Origin: Melieria omissa | Taxonomy: Eukaryota > Arthropoda > Insecta > Diptera > Ulidiidae | Direction: 5' to 3' | DNA: 64,000 bases | Assembly (NCBI GenBank): GCA_963971225.1 | Contig: OZ020268.1 | Span: 61,751,900 to 61,815,899, forward strand | Shown: positions 12,001-23,396 of the stretch, one piece after another | How positions within the stretch are numbered: the stretch's first letter is position 1 | Layout of the letters: every line of letters starts with the position of its first letter | The notes under the pieces: model-generated | Database searches by the model: none | Told to the model about the DNA's origin: nothing | Seen by the model: the letters and a program-made list of their open reading frames with translations, nothing else | Made by a program: the position numbers and the translations under genes

Positions 12001-13976
12001 TTATGCTTTCTATATTGGTCCCTAACTTTTCATTATCCTTCAGGAATAATGAGCATATCGATGCGCAAAGATAACATTGAAAAACTGCCTATTGCAAAAT
12101 ACACACTCACCACTAAAGTGCTTATAGATTCCAAACGGTATGGGTTACGTTAATAAAACACCCTTCAAATGTAGCTAGAGATCGCAGCTTTATCAAATTA
12201 AATCAATAATTTGATTACTATTCGGCAATCATGAACAGATCGATGCGCAAGAGTTACATTAAATGGCTGCCTACTGCAAAATCGATAAAATGCTTGTAAA
12301 ATATGATGATTCTAGGTCTATAGAAAAAATAATAACCCTAAAACCTAGCTGGAGTTTTGAGCTTTCATAAATGGGGTCAATCTTCTCGCTATCTCAAATA
12401 ATGCAGGAGAATTTCGTTGTGGAAAAGTGATATCGACCACATGATACATCTATATTAGGGGTGCCCCAATACATGTAAGTTGCCCAAAACAATGCAAACA
12501 AATTATTTCATTAATTGAATTAGTTGAAAGCACATTGTGCATTTCTGATCTATATAAAAAATCAAATGCTTGTGGTACCTAAGTACGCACAATCACTTTA
12601 ATCAAAATGGCGTCAAAATTAAGCCAGAGTGACCACCTTTCACCAATTTGGTAAATACAAAAAATATCCCACCGGCAGCATGATCGAAATTATGGCTGTT
12701 AAATCTCGACCCGTTAACGGATTTTAATAATATTATGCCTTATTATTTAGCTAGACTCGTATGCTTCCTATAATGGTATCAATCATCCTTCTATACTCCA
12801 AGGTTCGAAAGCAAATCGATTTGGAACGGTGACTTTGAAAAAATTGCTACTTGGACGCAACCACTAAAATGCTTGTCAACACCAAATGCATAAGTGCATA
12901 TTAATAGTTGACCACTTAAAATTTAGCCAGAGTCTTATGCTTTCTATATTGGTCCCTAACTTTTCATTATCCTTCAGGAATAATGAGCATATCGATGCGC
13001 AAGGATAACATTGAAAAACTGCTATTACAAAATACACACTCACCACTAAAGTGCTTATGGATTCCAAACGGTATGGGTTACGTTAATAAAAAACCCCTTA
13101 AAATGTAGCTAGAGATTGCAGCTCTATCAAATTAAATCAATAATTTGATTACTATTCGGCAATCATGAACAGATCGATGTGCAAGAGTGACATTAAATGG
13201 CTGCCTACTGCAAAGTCGATAAAATGCTTGTAAAATATGATGATTCTAGGTTTATAGAAAAAATAATAACCTTAAGACCTAGCTGGAGTTTTGAGCTTTC
13301 ATAAATGGGGTCAATCTTCTCGCTATCTCAAATAATGCAGGAGAATTTCGTTGTGGAAAAGTGATATCGACCACATGATACATCTATATCAGGGGTGCCC
13401 AAAATCTTCTTATGGAAAAGCAAAACCAATACATGTAAAGTTGCTCAAAAAAATGCAAACAAATTATTTAATTAATTGAATTAGTTGAAAGCACATTGTG
13501 CATTTCGCTTGACCCTTAAAATTATAAGTGAAAAAAATATAATGTTGCCATTTGTCATTGCCGAAAGGCCAACCAATCGCCAACACAAAAAAGCATACAC
13601 TCAAAAACTACAACAACAAAAGCATCTAATTTTTTTTCATACATAGGGGAAGGTGGGGACCCTTCGTACGGTTTCCACATTTTATTTATTTTTTTTATTT
13701 TTTCATGAATCAGTCACCTGACAGCTTAAATTTATAGTCTAACTATCTGAGATTCATATAAAAAACTGACAGATGATTTCATCTGATGTTTCAACCATAA
13801 TTATGATTTAAACTAAATCTGGAATATGTACGAATCTGCCCCAACAACGGGGCACCTATATACAGTGTTGGGGGTACCTTCGTACGCTGTGGGGTAGTTC
13901 CGTACGTGCGATTAAAACGACACATATAAATCAAAATTCTTTTATTAGCAATGAAATTAAACACAAAAATAAAGAT

Positions 13977-14550
13977 TTAACTTATATTTTTAGCTTCCTT
14001 ATTCTTCTTTTTTAAATTAAAATCAGCTAAACTACGTTGCATTTGTCTTGCCCTAGCCCTTTTTTCCTGTTCTAGCTTTTTCAACTGCTTTTCATTGCGT
14101 TTCTCTTCAATTAGCTTTTTTTCGGGTGTGTCAGTATAAATACGTGATTTTCGTCACTAAAGGCTAATTCAAAGGGTTTGCGTAAACTGAGTTCTGGGTT
14201 TCTTCTGCGAAAACCATACAGCCATTCTTTCCCAGCCATCTTATTTTCTTCCCACTTTGCTGGATATTTCAAACTCAAAGATTTGGCGTACTCATATGCT
14301 AGCTTTCTTGCTTGAATCGTCGTAAGTCCATAATGCATCTTACAACATTTGATAATATAATCATTTAGCAGTTTTTCTTCTTCCATAGAAAAGACTTGGA
14401 AACTTGTATATTTAGAGTCAAATATACGGTTGCTGGACCCTTCAGCATCATTGCAATTTTTTTTTGTTTACTCGGCTTTCTAATGTTGACAATTTCAAAT
14501 TGTACTTGTCCGCAGCTTTTCTATATGACAATACTCCTTGCACAACATCA
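13977..14550 (-). pseudogene. pogo-type transposase remnant: psq HTH, CENP-B-type HTH, basic tail (copy 1)
   Basis: Three pieces of one transposase lie in order on the minus strand. (1) About 14550-14457: SYRKAADKYNLKLSTLESR, a psq-type helix-turn-helix, which runs into a frame change at an A9 tract. (2) An in-frame stretch ending FQVFS leads to MEEEKLLNDYI at 14386; residues 1-70 form a CENP-B-type DNA-binding HTH with GLTTIQARKLAYEYA and KMAGKEWLYGFRRRNPELS. This frame closes at 14111. (3) In a second frame, SRIYTDTPEKKLIEEKRN and a Lys/Arg-rich tail end at 13977. The DDE catalytic region expected between (2) and (3), several hundred residues in intact relatives, is absent. The remnant could bind DNA at most, not transpose. 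Assignment of all three pieces is from motif recognition. Confidence 0.8.
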
Positions 14551-14959
14551 AAATAGATATTTTTCAATATACATAGAATAATTTAATTAAATTCGTCATA
14601 AAATCGGATATAGTTATAGTAGATTTCTCAATCTGGGCTTGTTTGAAAGGTATTTTTATATGGTATTTTTATATATCGTGACCAAAGTTTGCAGCAGTTT
14701 TGTAGTTTTGTAGCATTTTAAAATCCGCTACAAATTAGGTCACTCATACGCCACGTCGGCCCGCTTAATATTTGCAACGCATTTAACTGCGTCCTTGTGC
14801 AAGTCATTGCATATGCTGAAAATTGTTGATACAGATTCTGAAAGGTGATAAAAATACCTTTCAAACAAGCCCAGACTGAGAAATCTACTCTAACTCTATC
14901 CGATTTTTTGACGAATTTAATTAAATTATTCTATGTATATTGAAAAATATCTATTTTGA
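14548..14959. repeat. 112-bp inverted repeat (palindrome) inside pogo copy 1
   Basis: Arms 14548-14659 and 14848-14959 are near-perfect reverse complements, starting TCAAAATAGATATTTTTC and including GGGCTTGTTTGAAAGG. The spacer is about 188 bp. It sits just upstream of the psq HTH coding stretch and looks like a foldback or MITE-type insertion that cut off the N-terminus of the transposase. I could not find a convincing target duplication, so it may instead be an internal hairpin of the element. Confidence 0.75.
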
Positions 14960-15498
14960 AATTTTGGGGGCTCGAAAACCAACTTAGAGCTTTGGTCTCT
15001 TGAGCAAAATTTCTCAGAATCACCTATAGATTACGTTTTTGCTATACGCTTCATCAAAAAAAATTAACCCGCCCTAGAATACATATAACTTACCTGCCTA
15101 CCAGTTGGGGCACATTCGTACGCGCTCAAACGTGCCCCATCTAGTTCTGTCCAAAAGTACCCCACTAACTAAATAACAACAAAATATAACCTCTTTTAAT
15201 AATAATAGGAAAACGTCATAAATTAAGTATTGAAAACGTATCTTAAGTATATTTTATTATATTTATCTACGGTAACAATAGACAAAAACATTGATCAAAA
15301 AATTACTTACCGAGCGCGAAAACACGTTCGTGCCTGTCACTTCACTCTCACCGGTGCGAATGGCGCGATACTACGTTGACGTAAAGTTGGTACCTCGACT
15401 CACGCACACATACAAAAGCGAGACCGTACGTTGTTTCGTTCAAGTTTTATTTTGACTGTATGAATGTGCCCCGCGTACGAAGGGTAACGATCTTCCCC

Positions 15499-16972
15499 TA
15501 CAATTTCTTGAGTCAACAAAACAAAAACCGCGCAGCCCCCACACGTGTTGCTTCGTTGCTGTCACAACAACGACTGATTGAAAGAATGCACCTCTGATCT
15601 ATATAACCAATCAAATGCTTGTGGAACCTAAGTACGCACAATCACTTTAATCAAAATGGCGTCAAAATTAAGCCAGAGTGACCACCTTTCACCAATTTGG
15701 TAAATAAAAAAAATATCCCACCGGCAGCATGATCGAAATTATGGCTGTTAAATCTCGACCCGTTAACGGATTTTAATAATATTATGCCTTATTATTTAGC
15801 TAGACTCGTATGCTTTCTATAATGGTATCAATCATCCTTCTATACCCCAAGGTTCGAAAGCAAATCGATTTGGAACGGTGACTTTGAAAAAATTGGTTCT
15901 TGGGTGCAACCACTAAAATGCTTGTGAACACCAACTGCATAAGTTCATATTAATAATTGGCCCGCTCAAATTTAGCTAGAGTCTTAGGCTTTCTATATTG
16001 GTCCCTAACTTTTCATTATCCTTCAGGAATAATGAGCATATCGATGCTCAAGGATAACATTGAAAAACTGCCTATTACAAAATACACACTCACCACTAAA
16101 GTGCTTATAGATTCCAAACGGTATGGGTTACGTTAATAAAAAACCCCTTAAAATGTAGCTAGAGATTGCAGCTCTATCAAATTAAATCAATAATTTGATT
16201 ACTGTTCGGCAATCATGAACAGATCGATGCGCAAGAGTGACATTAAATGGCTGCCTACTGCAAAATGAATAAAATGCTTGTAAAATATGATGATTCTAGG
16301 TTTAAAGAAAAAAATAATAACCTTAAAACCTAGCTGGAGTTTTGAGCTTTCATAAATGGGTCAATCTTCTCGCTATCTCAAATAATGCAGGAGAATTTCG
16401 TTGTGGAAAAGTGATATCGACCACATGATACATCTATATCAGGGGTGCCCAAAATCTTCTTATGGAAAAGGAAGAACCAACACATGTAAAGTTGCCCAAA
16501 AAAATGCACACAAATTATTTAATTAATTGTATTAGTTGAAAGCACATTTCGCATTTCGCTTGACCCTTAAAATTATAAGTGAAAAAAATATAATTTTCCT
16601 ATTTGTCATTGCCGAAAGGCCAACCAATCGCCAACACAAAAAAGCATACACACAAAAACTACAACAACAAAAGCATCTAATTTTTTTTCATACATATGAT
16701 TTCTTGAGGCAACAAAACAAAAATCAGCGCAGCCCCCACACGTGTTGCTTCGTTGCTGTCACAACAACGACTGATTGAAAGAATGCACCTCTGATCTATA
16801 TAACCAATCAAATGCTTGTGGAACCTAAGTACGCACAATCACTTTAATCAAAATGGCGTCAAAATTAAGCCAGAGTGACCACCTTTCATCAATTTGGTAA
16901 ATAAAAAAAATATCCCACCGGCAGCATGATCGAAATTATGGCTGTTAATCTCGACCCGTTAACGGATTTTAA
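15499..16972. repeat. satellite array, segment 2 (between pogo 1 and piggyBac B)
   Basis: About 1.47 kb with landmarks at 15762 and 16958. In the three other complete pogo-piggyBac pairs this interval is 277 bp; here one additional full unit (about 1.2 kb) is present. It has private variants such as GAACACCAACTGCATAAGTT and AATTGGCCCGCTC. Confidence 0.93.
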
Positions 16973-18577
16973 CCCTATTAGTACCACGCAGTGACTTTGG
17001 GTCACTGTTAAAAATGAAACCTTTATATTAACTAAGATATTATTTATTTCTGTAAGACGCTTTATGTATTTGTTTATTAAGCTTTCGCTTTGTATAAATA
17101 CATGTTTTATTACATTTTTTATACATTTACAAGTGCAAATCTTTGAAAAAAACCAAAAAAATTCGTAAAGTACCACGTAGTGACTATATTAAGTCACTGT
17201 GTGTAAGAAATTTAAAAATTGCGATATTATGCCAAGAAAATTTAAACATTTGCAATTTTTGGTTTGAAATGGTATCATCTAATAGTGAGGTTGATATAGA
17301 GGAAGAAGGGTTTGAAGTTGAGGACGAGCAGTCCTTTCATGAACTTGAAGAATTGGCTGTAAATGATGGTTATGCCTACGTAGGTAAGGATTGTACAGCA
17401 TGGAACAAAAATCCGCATCTACAAAGCAAAACTCAAGCTCACAGTATAGTAAAAGGAAGGACCAACAAGGTAGTTCTTCCACCAGGACGCTGCAAACTGC
17501 TGCAGACACATTCTCGCTCTTTTTTGATAGCAACGTGGTAGATCTCATCGTGAATTTTACAATTTTGAATGTCAATAGAAAGCTCGACGCAAAATGGAAG
17601 CTCACTGACGACGTCGAAATTCGTGCATATATTGGGTTATTGATTGATGCAGGAGCGCGAAATAATGGCATAGCTGGCTATAAAGAGTTTTGACCCTTTA
17701 TATGGCAGTTTATTGTATCGCGCTTGTGTGTCGAGGCAGAGATTTGTAGACTTATCACGTTACTTGAGACTTGATGACATGGCTACAAGATCCATTCGTA
17801 GATCACAAGATAAATTTGCACCAATCAGAGATCTCTGGGACATGATAAATATTAATTTGAAGAAGCACTACATTCCTGGCATAAATTTGACTATAGACGA
17901 ACAATTTCTTCCATTTACGTACCATCAAAACCGGATAAATATGGTATGAAAAATTGAATTTGCGATAGTGGAAACAGCTACCCCTTATTCCGAATACCAT
18001 ACTTGGGCAAGGATGGTAGAAGCAGAGGATCAAATCTAACGCAAAATGTTGTAGATAAGCTTTGTGAACCTTATGAATAAACATGCAAAAATATAACTTT
18101 TGACAACTATTTTACCAGCTTGGAACACAAAGCTTGCTATCAAAAAAATTGATTTGTGTTGGCACAATGTAATTTCCTTGTTAAGAGAAAAAAAGAAGTC
18201 ATAAGCAGCATTTTCGGATTTCGAAAAATCTCAACTTTAGTATGTTATGTGCCAAAGAAAAATAATCAACAATGCACCATTCAACGGAAGTTGATGCCGA
18301 AAATCAAAATAAGCCACAGATAAATCTCTTCTACAACGCAACGAAAGGTTGCAACGAGCATTCTAAAAAGACTGTTATTGGCATGACTTGTGTTCAAAAT
18401 CAAGAAATAAATTTTGTTTTTGTAAAAATTGTTATTTTTTTTATTGCATTTTGAATTATTACAGGCATATATGTAAAAAATACGAATACGAATACGAAAA
18501 AATGAGCTTTTTCCATATAGTGACTCTAAGTCACTACATGGTACTTTATGTTACAAAATAATGTGGTACTAATAGGG
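16973..18577 (+). mobile_element. piggyBac-like element copy B (1605 bp)
   Basis: It has identical 15-bp inverted ends, CCCTATTAGTACCAC at the left and its complement at the right, directly flanked by TTAA on both sides, the piggyBac hallmark. Removing the element and one TTAA restores the satellite GGATTTTAATAATATT. Subterminal inverted AGTGAC..GTCAC motifs occur at the left end, again at about 17177-17197, and near the right end. It is non-autonomous because the transposase is broken. Confidence 0.92.
17269..18454 (+). pseudogene. piggyBac-type transposase, multiply frameshifted (copy B)
   Basis: The start codon opens an acidic N-terminus (EVDIEEEGFEVEDE), usual for the family. The frame then shifts near 17.45 kb to FFDSNVVDLIVNFT and EIRAYIGLLIDAG, stops at GYKEF, and resumes in a third frame with SRYLRLDD, KFAPIRDLWDM and LTIDEQFLPF, where the first catalytic Asp is codon 17896-17898. 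The second Asp is at 18102-18104 in ITFDNYFTS. From 18272 the frame reads INLFYNATKG fused to CNEHSKKTVIGMTC, so the third Asp and neighbouring residues are deleted. Several stops and shifts make it a clear pseudogene. It carries a 21-bp stretch (LQSKTQA) that copies C and E lack. Confidence 0.85.
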
Positions 18578-21500
18578 TTAATAATATTATGCCTTATTAT
18601 TTAGCTAGACTCGTATGCTTTCCATAATGGTATCAATCATCCTTCTTACCCCAAGGTTCGAAAGCAACTCGATTTGGAACGGTGACTTTGAAAAAATTGC
18701 TACTTGGGTGCAACCACTAAAATGCTCGTCAACACCAAATGCATAAGTGCATATTAATAATTGACCCCTTAAAATTTAGCCAGAGTCTTATGCTTTCTAT
18801 ATTGGTCCCTAACTTTTCCTTATCCTTCTGGAATAATGAGCATATCGATGCGCAAGGATAACATTGAAAAACTGCCTATTACAAAATACACACTCACCAC
18901 TAAAGTGCTTATAGATTCCAAACGGTACGGGTTACGTTAATAAAAAACCCCTTAAAATGTAGCTAGAGATTGCAGCTTTATCTAATTAAATCAATAATTT
19001 GAAAACTATTCGGCAATCATGAACAGATCGATGCGCAAGAGTGACATTAAATGGCTGCCTACTGCAAAATCGATAAAATGCTTGTGAAATATGATGAGTC
19101 TAGGTTTATAGAAAAAATAATAACCTGAAAACCTATCTGGAGTTTTGAGCATTCATAAATGGGGTCAATCTTCTCGCTATCTCAAATTATGCAGGAGAAT
19201 TTCGTTGTGGAAAAGTGATATCGACCACATGATACATCTATATCTGGGGTGCCCAAAATCTTCTTATGGAAAAGCAGAAACCAATACATGTAAAGTTGCC
19301 CAAAAAAATTCAAACAAATTATTTAATTAATTGAATTAGTTGAAAGCACATTGTGCATTTCGCTTGACCCTTAAAATTATAAGTGAAAAAAATATAATGT
19401 TCCCATTTGTCATTGCCGAAAGGCCAACCAATCGCCAAAACAAAAACTTCTTTGTTGTTGTAGCATCTAATTTTTTTTCATACATACAATTTCTTGAGGC
19501 AACAAAACAAAAATCCGCGCAGCCCCCACACGTGTTGCTTCGTTGCTGTCACAACAACGACTGATTGAAAGAATGCACCTCTGATCTATATAACCAATCA
19601 AATGCTTGTGGAACCTAAGTACGCACAATCACATTAATCAAAATGGCGTCAAAATTAAGCCAGAGTGACCACCTTTCACCAATTTGGTAAATAAAAAAAA
19701 TATCCCACCGGCAGCATGATCGAAATTATGGCTGTTAAATCTCGACCCGTTAACGGATTTTAATAATATTATGCCTTATTATTTAGCTAGACTCGTATGC
19801 TTTCTATAATGGTATCAATCATCCTTCGATACCCCAAGGTTCGAAAGCAAATCGATTTGGAACGGTGACTTTGAAAAAATTGGTTCTTGGGTGCAACCAA
19901 TAAAATGCTTGTCAACACCAAATGCATAAGTGCATATTAATAATTGACCCATTAAAATTTAGCCAGAGTCTTATGCTTTCTATATTGGTCCCTAACTTTT
20001 CATTATCCTTCAGGAGTAATGAGCATATCGATGCGCAAGGATAACATTGAAAAACTGCCTATTACAAAATACACACTCACCACTAAAGTGCTTATAGCTT
20101 CCGAACGGTACGGGTTACGTTAATAAAAAAAACCCTTAAAATGTAGCTAGAGATTGCAGCTTTATCTAATTAAATCAATAATTTGAAAACTATTCGGCAA
20201 TCATGAACAGATCGATGCGCAAGAGTGACATTAAATGGCTGCCTACTGCAAAGTCGATAAAATGCTTGTAAAATATGATGATTCTAGGTTTATAGAAAAA
20301 ATAATAACCTTAAAACCTAGCTGGAGTTTTGAGCTTTCACAAACGGGGTCAATCTTCTCGCTATCTCAAATAATGTAGGAGAATTTCGTTGTGGAAAAGT
20401 GATATCGACCACATGATACATCTATATCTGGGGTGCCCAAAATCTTCTTATGGAAAAGCAACAAACAATACATGTAAAGTTGCCCAAAAAAATTCAAACA
20501 AATTATTTAATTAATTGAATTAGTTGAAAGCACATTGTGCATTTCGCTTGACCCTTAAAATTATAAGTGAAAAAAATATAATGTTCCCATTTGTCATTGC
20601 CGAAAGGCCAACCAATCGCGAAAACAAAAACTACAACAACAAAAGCATCTAATTTTGTTTCATACATACAATTTCTTGAGGCAACAAAACAAAAATCCGC
20701 GCAGCCCCCACACGTGTTGCTTCGTTGCTGTTACAACAACGACTGACTGAAAGAATGAACTTCTGATCTATATAACCAATCAAATGCTTGTGGAAGCTAA
20801 GTACGCACAATCACTTTAATCAAAATGGCGTCAAAATTAAGCCAGAGCGACCACCTTTCACCAATTTGGTAAATAAAAAAAATATCCCACCGGCAGCATG
20901 ATCGAAATTAGGGCTGTTAAATCTCGACCCGTTAACGGATTTTAATAATATTATACCTTATTATTTAGCTAGACTCGTATGCTTTCTATAATGGTATCAA
21001 TCATCCTTCTATACCCCAAGGTTCGAAAGCAAATCGATTTGGAACGGTGACTTTGAAAAAATTGGTTTTTGGGTGCAACCACTAAAATGCTTGTCAACAC
21101 CAAATGCATAAGTGCATATTAATAATTGACCCCTTAAAATTTAGCCAGAGTCTTATGCTTTCTATATTGGTCCCTAACTTTTCATTATCCTTCAGGAATA
21201 ATGAGCATATCGATAAGCAAGGATAACATTGAAAAACTGCCTATTACAAAATACACACTCACCACTAAAGTGCTTATAGATTCCAAACGGTATGGGTTAC
21301 GTTAATAAAAAAAACCCTTAAAATGTAGCTAGAGATTGCAGCTTTATCAAATTAAATCAATAATTTGATTATTATTCGGTAATCATGAACAGATCGATGC
21401 GCAAGAGTGACATTAAATGGCTGCCTACTGCAAAATCGATAAAATGCTTGTAAAATATGATGATTCTAGGTTTATAGAAAAAATAATAACCTTAAAACCT

Positions 21501-23063
21501 AGCTGGAGTTTTGAGCTTTCATAAATGGGGTCAATCTTCTCGCTATCTCAAATAATGCTGGAGAATTTCGTTGTGGAAAAGTGATATCGACCACATGATA
21601 CATCTATATCAGGGGTGCCCAAAATCTTCTTATGGAAAAGCAAACACCAATACATTTAAAGTTGCCCAAAAAAATGCAAACAAATTATTTAATTAATTGA
21701 ATTAGTTGAAAGCACATTTCGCATTTCGCTTGACCCTTAAAATTATAAGTGAAAAAAACATAATGTTCCCATTTGTCATTGCCGAAAGGCCAACCAATCG
21801 CCAACACAAAAAAGCATACACACTAGAACTACAACAACAAAAGCATCTAATTTTTTTTCATACATAGAATTTCTTGAGGCAACAAAACAAAAATCCGCGC
21901 AGCCCCCACACGTGTTGCTTCGTTGCTGTCACAACAACGACTGATTGAAAGAATGCACCTCTGATCTACATAACCAATCAAATGCTTGTGGAACGTAAGT
22001 ACGCACAATCACTTTAATCAAAATGGCGTCAAAATTAAGCCAGAGTGACCACCTTTCACCAATTTGGTAAATAAAAAAAATATGCCACCGGCAGCATGAT
22101 CGAAATTATGGCTGTTAAATCTCGACCCGTTAACGGATTTTAATAATATTATGCCTTATTATTTAGCTAGACTCGTCTGCTTTCTATAATGGTATCAATC
22201 ATCCTTCTATAACCTAAGGTTCGAAAGCAAATCGATTTGGAACGGTGACTTTGAAAAAATTTCTACTTGGGTGCAACCACTAAAATGCTTGTCAACACCA
22301 AATGCATAAGTGCATATTAATAATTGACCCCTTAAAATTTAGCCAGAGTCTTATGCTTTCTATATTGGTCCCTAACTTTTCATTATCCTTCAGGAATAAT
22401 GAGCATATCGATAAGCAAAGATAACATTGAAAAACTGCCTATTACAAAATATATACTCACCACTAAAGTGCTTATAGATTCCAAACGGTATGGGTTACGT
22501 TAATCAAAAGCCCCTTAAAATGTAGCTAGAGATTGCAGCTTTATCAAATTAAATCAATAATTTGATTACTGTTCGGCAATCATGAACAGATCGATGCGCA
22601 ATAGTGACATTAAATGGCTGCCTACTGCAAAATCGATAAAATGCTTGTCAAATATGATGATTCTAGGTTTATAGAAAAAATAATAACCTTTAAACCTAGC
22701 TGGAGTTTTGAGCTTTCATAAATGGGGTCAATCTTCTCGCTATCTCAAATAATGCAGGAGAATTTCGTTGTGGAAAAGTGATATCGACCACATGATACAT
22801 CTATATCTGGGGTGCCCAAAATCTTCTTATGGAAAAGCAACAAACAATACATGTAAAGTTGCCCAAAAAAATGCAAACAAATTATTTAATTAATTGAATT
22901 AGTTGAAAGCACATTGTGCATTTCGCTTGACCCTTATAATTATAAGTGAAAAAAATATAATGTTGCCATTTGTCATTGCCGAAAGGCCAACCAATCGCCA
23001 ACACAAAAAAGCATACACACAAAAACTACAACAACAAAAGCATCTAATTTTTTTTCATACATA
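18578..23063. repeat. satellite array, segment 3
   Basis: About 4.49 kb with landmarks at 19749, 20931 and 22129 (spacing 1182 and 1198). The first unit contains a micro-inversion (CTTTGTTGTTGTAG in place of CTACAACAACAAAG-type sequence) near 19447-19463. The block corresponds unit for unit to 51115-55599 at offset 32536. Confidence 0.95.
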
Positions 23064-23396
23064 GGGGAAGGTGGGGACCCTTCGTACGGTTTCCACATTT
23101 TATTTTTATTTTTATTTTTTTTTCATGAATCAGTCACCTGACAGCTTAAATTTATAGTCTAACTATCTGAGATTCATATAAAAAACTGACAGATGATTTC
23201 ATCTGATATTTCAACCATAATTATGATTTAAACTAAATCTGGAATATGTACGAATCTGCCCCAACAACGGGGCACCTATATACAGTGTTGGGGGTACCTT
23301 CGTACGCTGTGGGGTAGTTCCGTACGTGCGATTAAAACGACACATATAAATCAAAATTCTTTTATTAGCAATGAAATTAAACACAAAAATAAAGAT

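Larger units (their letters stand above)
524..13645. repeat. satellite array, segment 1 (about 11 units of the 1.18-kb satellite)
   Basis: Tandem copies of the satellite, with the landmark GTTAACGG at 1682, 2828, 3644, 4828, 6011, 7195, 8378, 9548, 10680, 11779 and 12713. Spacing is 1183-1184 bp from 3644 to 8378, which is the most regular stretch. Shorter spacings (1146, 816, 1132, 1099, 934) reflect internal deletions or a rearranged unit at about 10.08-10.27 kb. Units between 4.8 and 8.4 kb share private variants such as CTGTTTAATCTCG, showing local homogenisation. No conserved host coding frame is visible; recurrent 60-80 codon open frames are by-products of the repeat. Confidence 0.95.
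13646..15498 (-). mobile_element. pogo/Tigger-like non-autonomous element, copy 1
   Basis: The element is flanked by the target dinucleotide TA (13644-13645 and 15499-15500); removing it restores the satellite word ATACATACAATTTC. The ends are inverted: GGGGAAG at both termini and ACCCTTCGTACG a few bases in. TA duplication and a CENP-B-type domain protein place it in the pogo branch of Tc1/mariner. At 1853 bp it is an internally deleted derivative. It is about 32 bp shorter than copies 2-4 near 15.25 kb, where the block GCTACTTTCTGATATAATAC is missing. On the minus strand GGTAAGTAAT near 15.31 kb could be a splice donor of a 5' exon. Confidence 0.88.

Noticed and set aside
524..13645. Could the regular repeats be a CRISPR array or rDNA spacer
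   Set aside because: Units are about 1.18 kb and continuous with no unique spacers, and no rRNA sequence is visible.
14396..14581. Plus-strand frame beginning METCIFRVKYTV in every pogo copy
   Set aside because: It is antisense to the psq HTH coding stretch and is open only because that region is conserved between copies.
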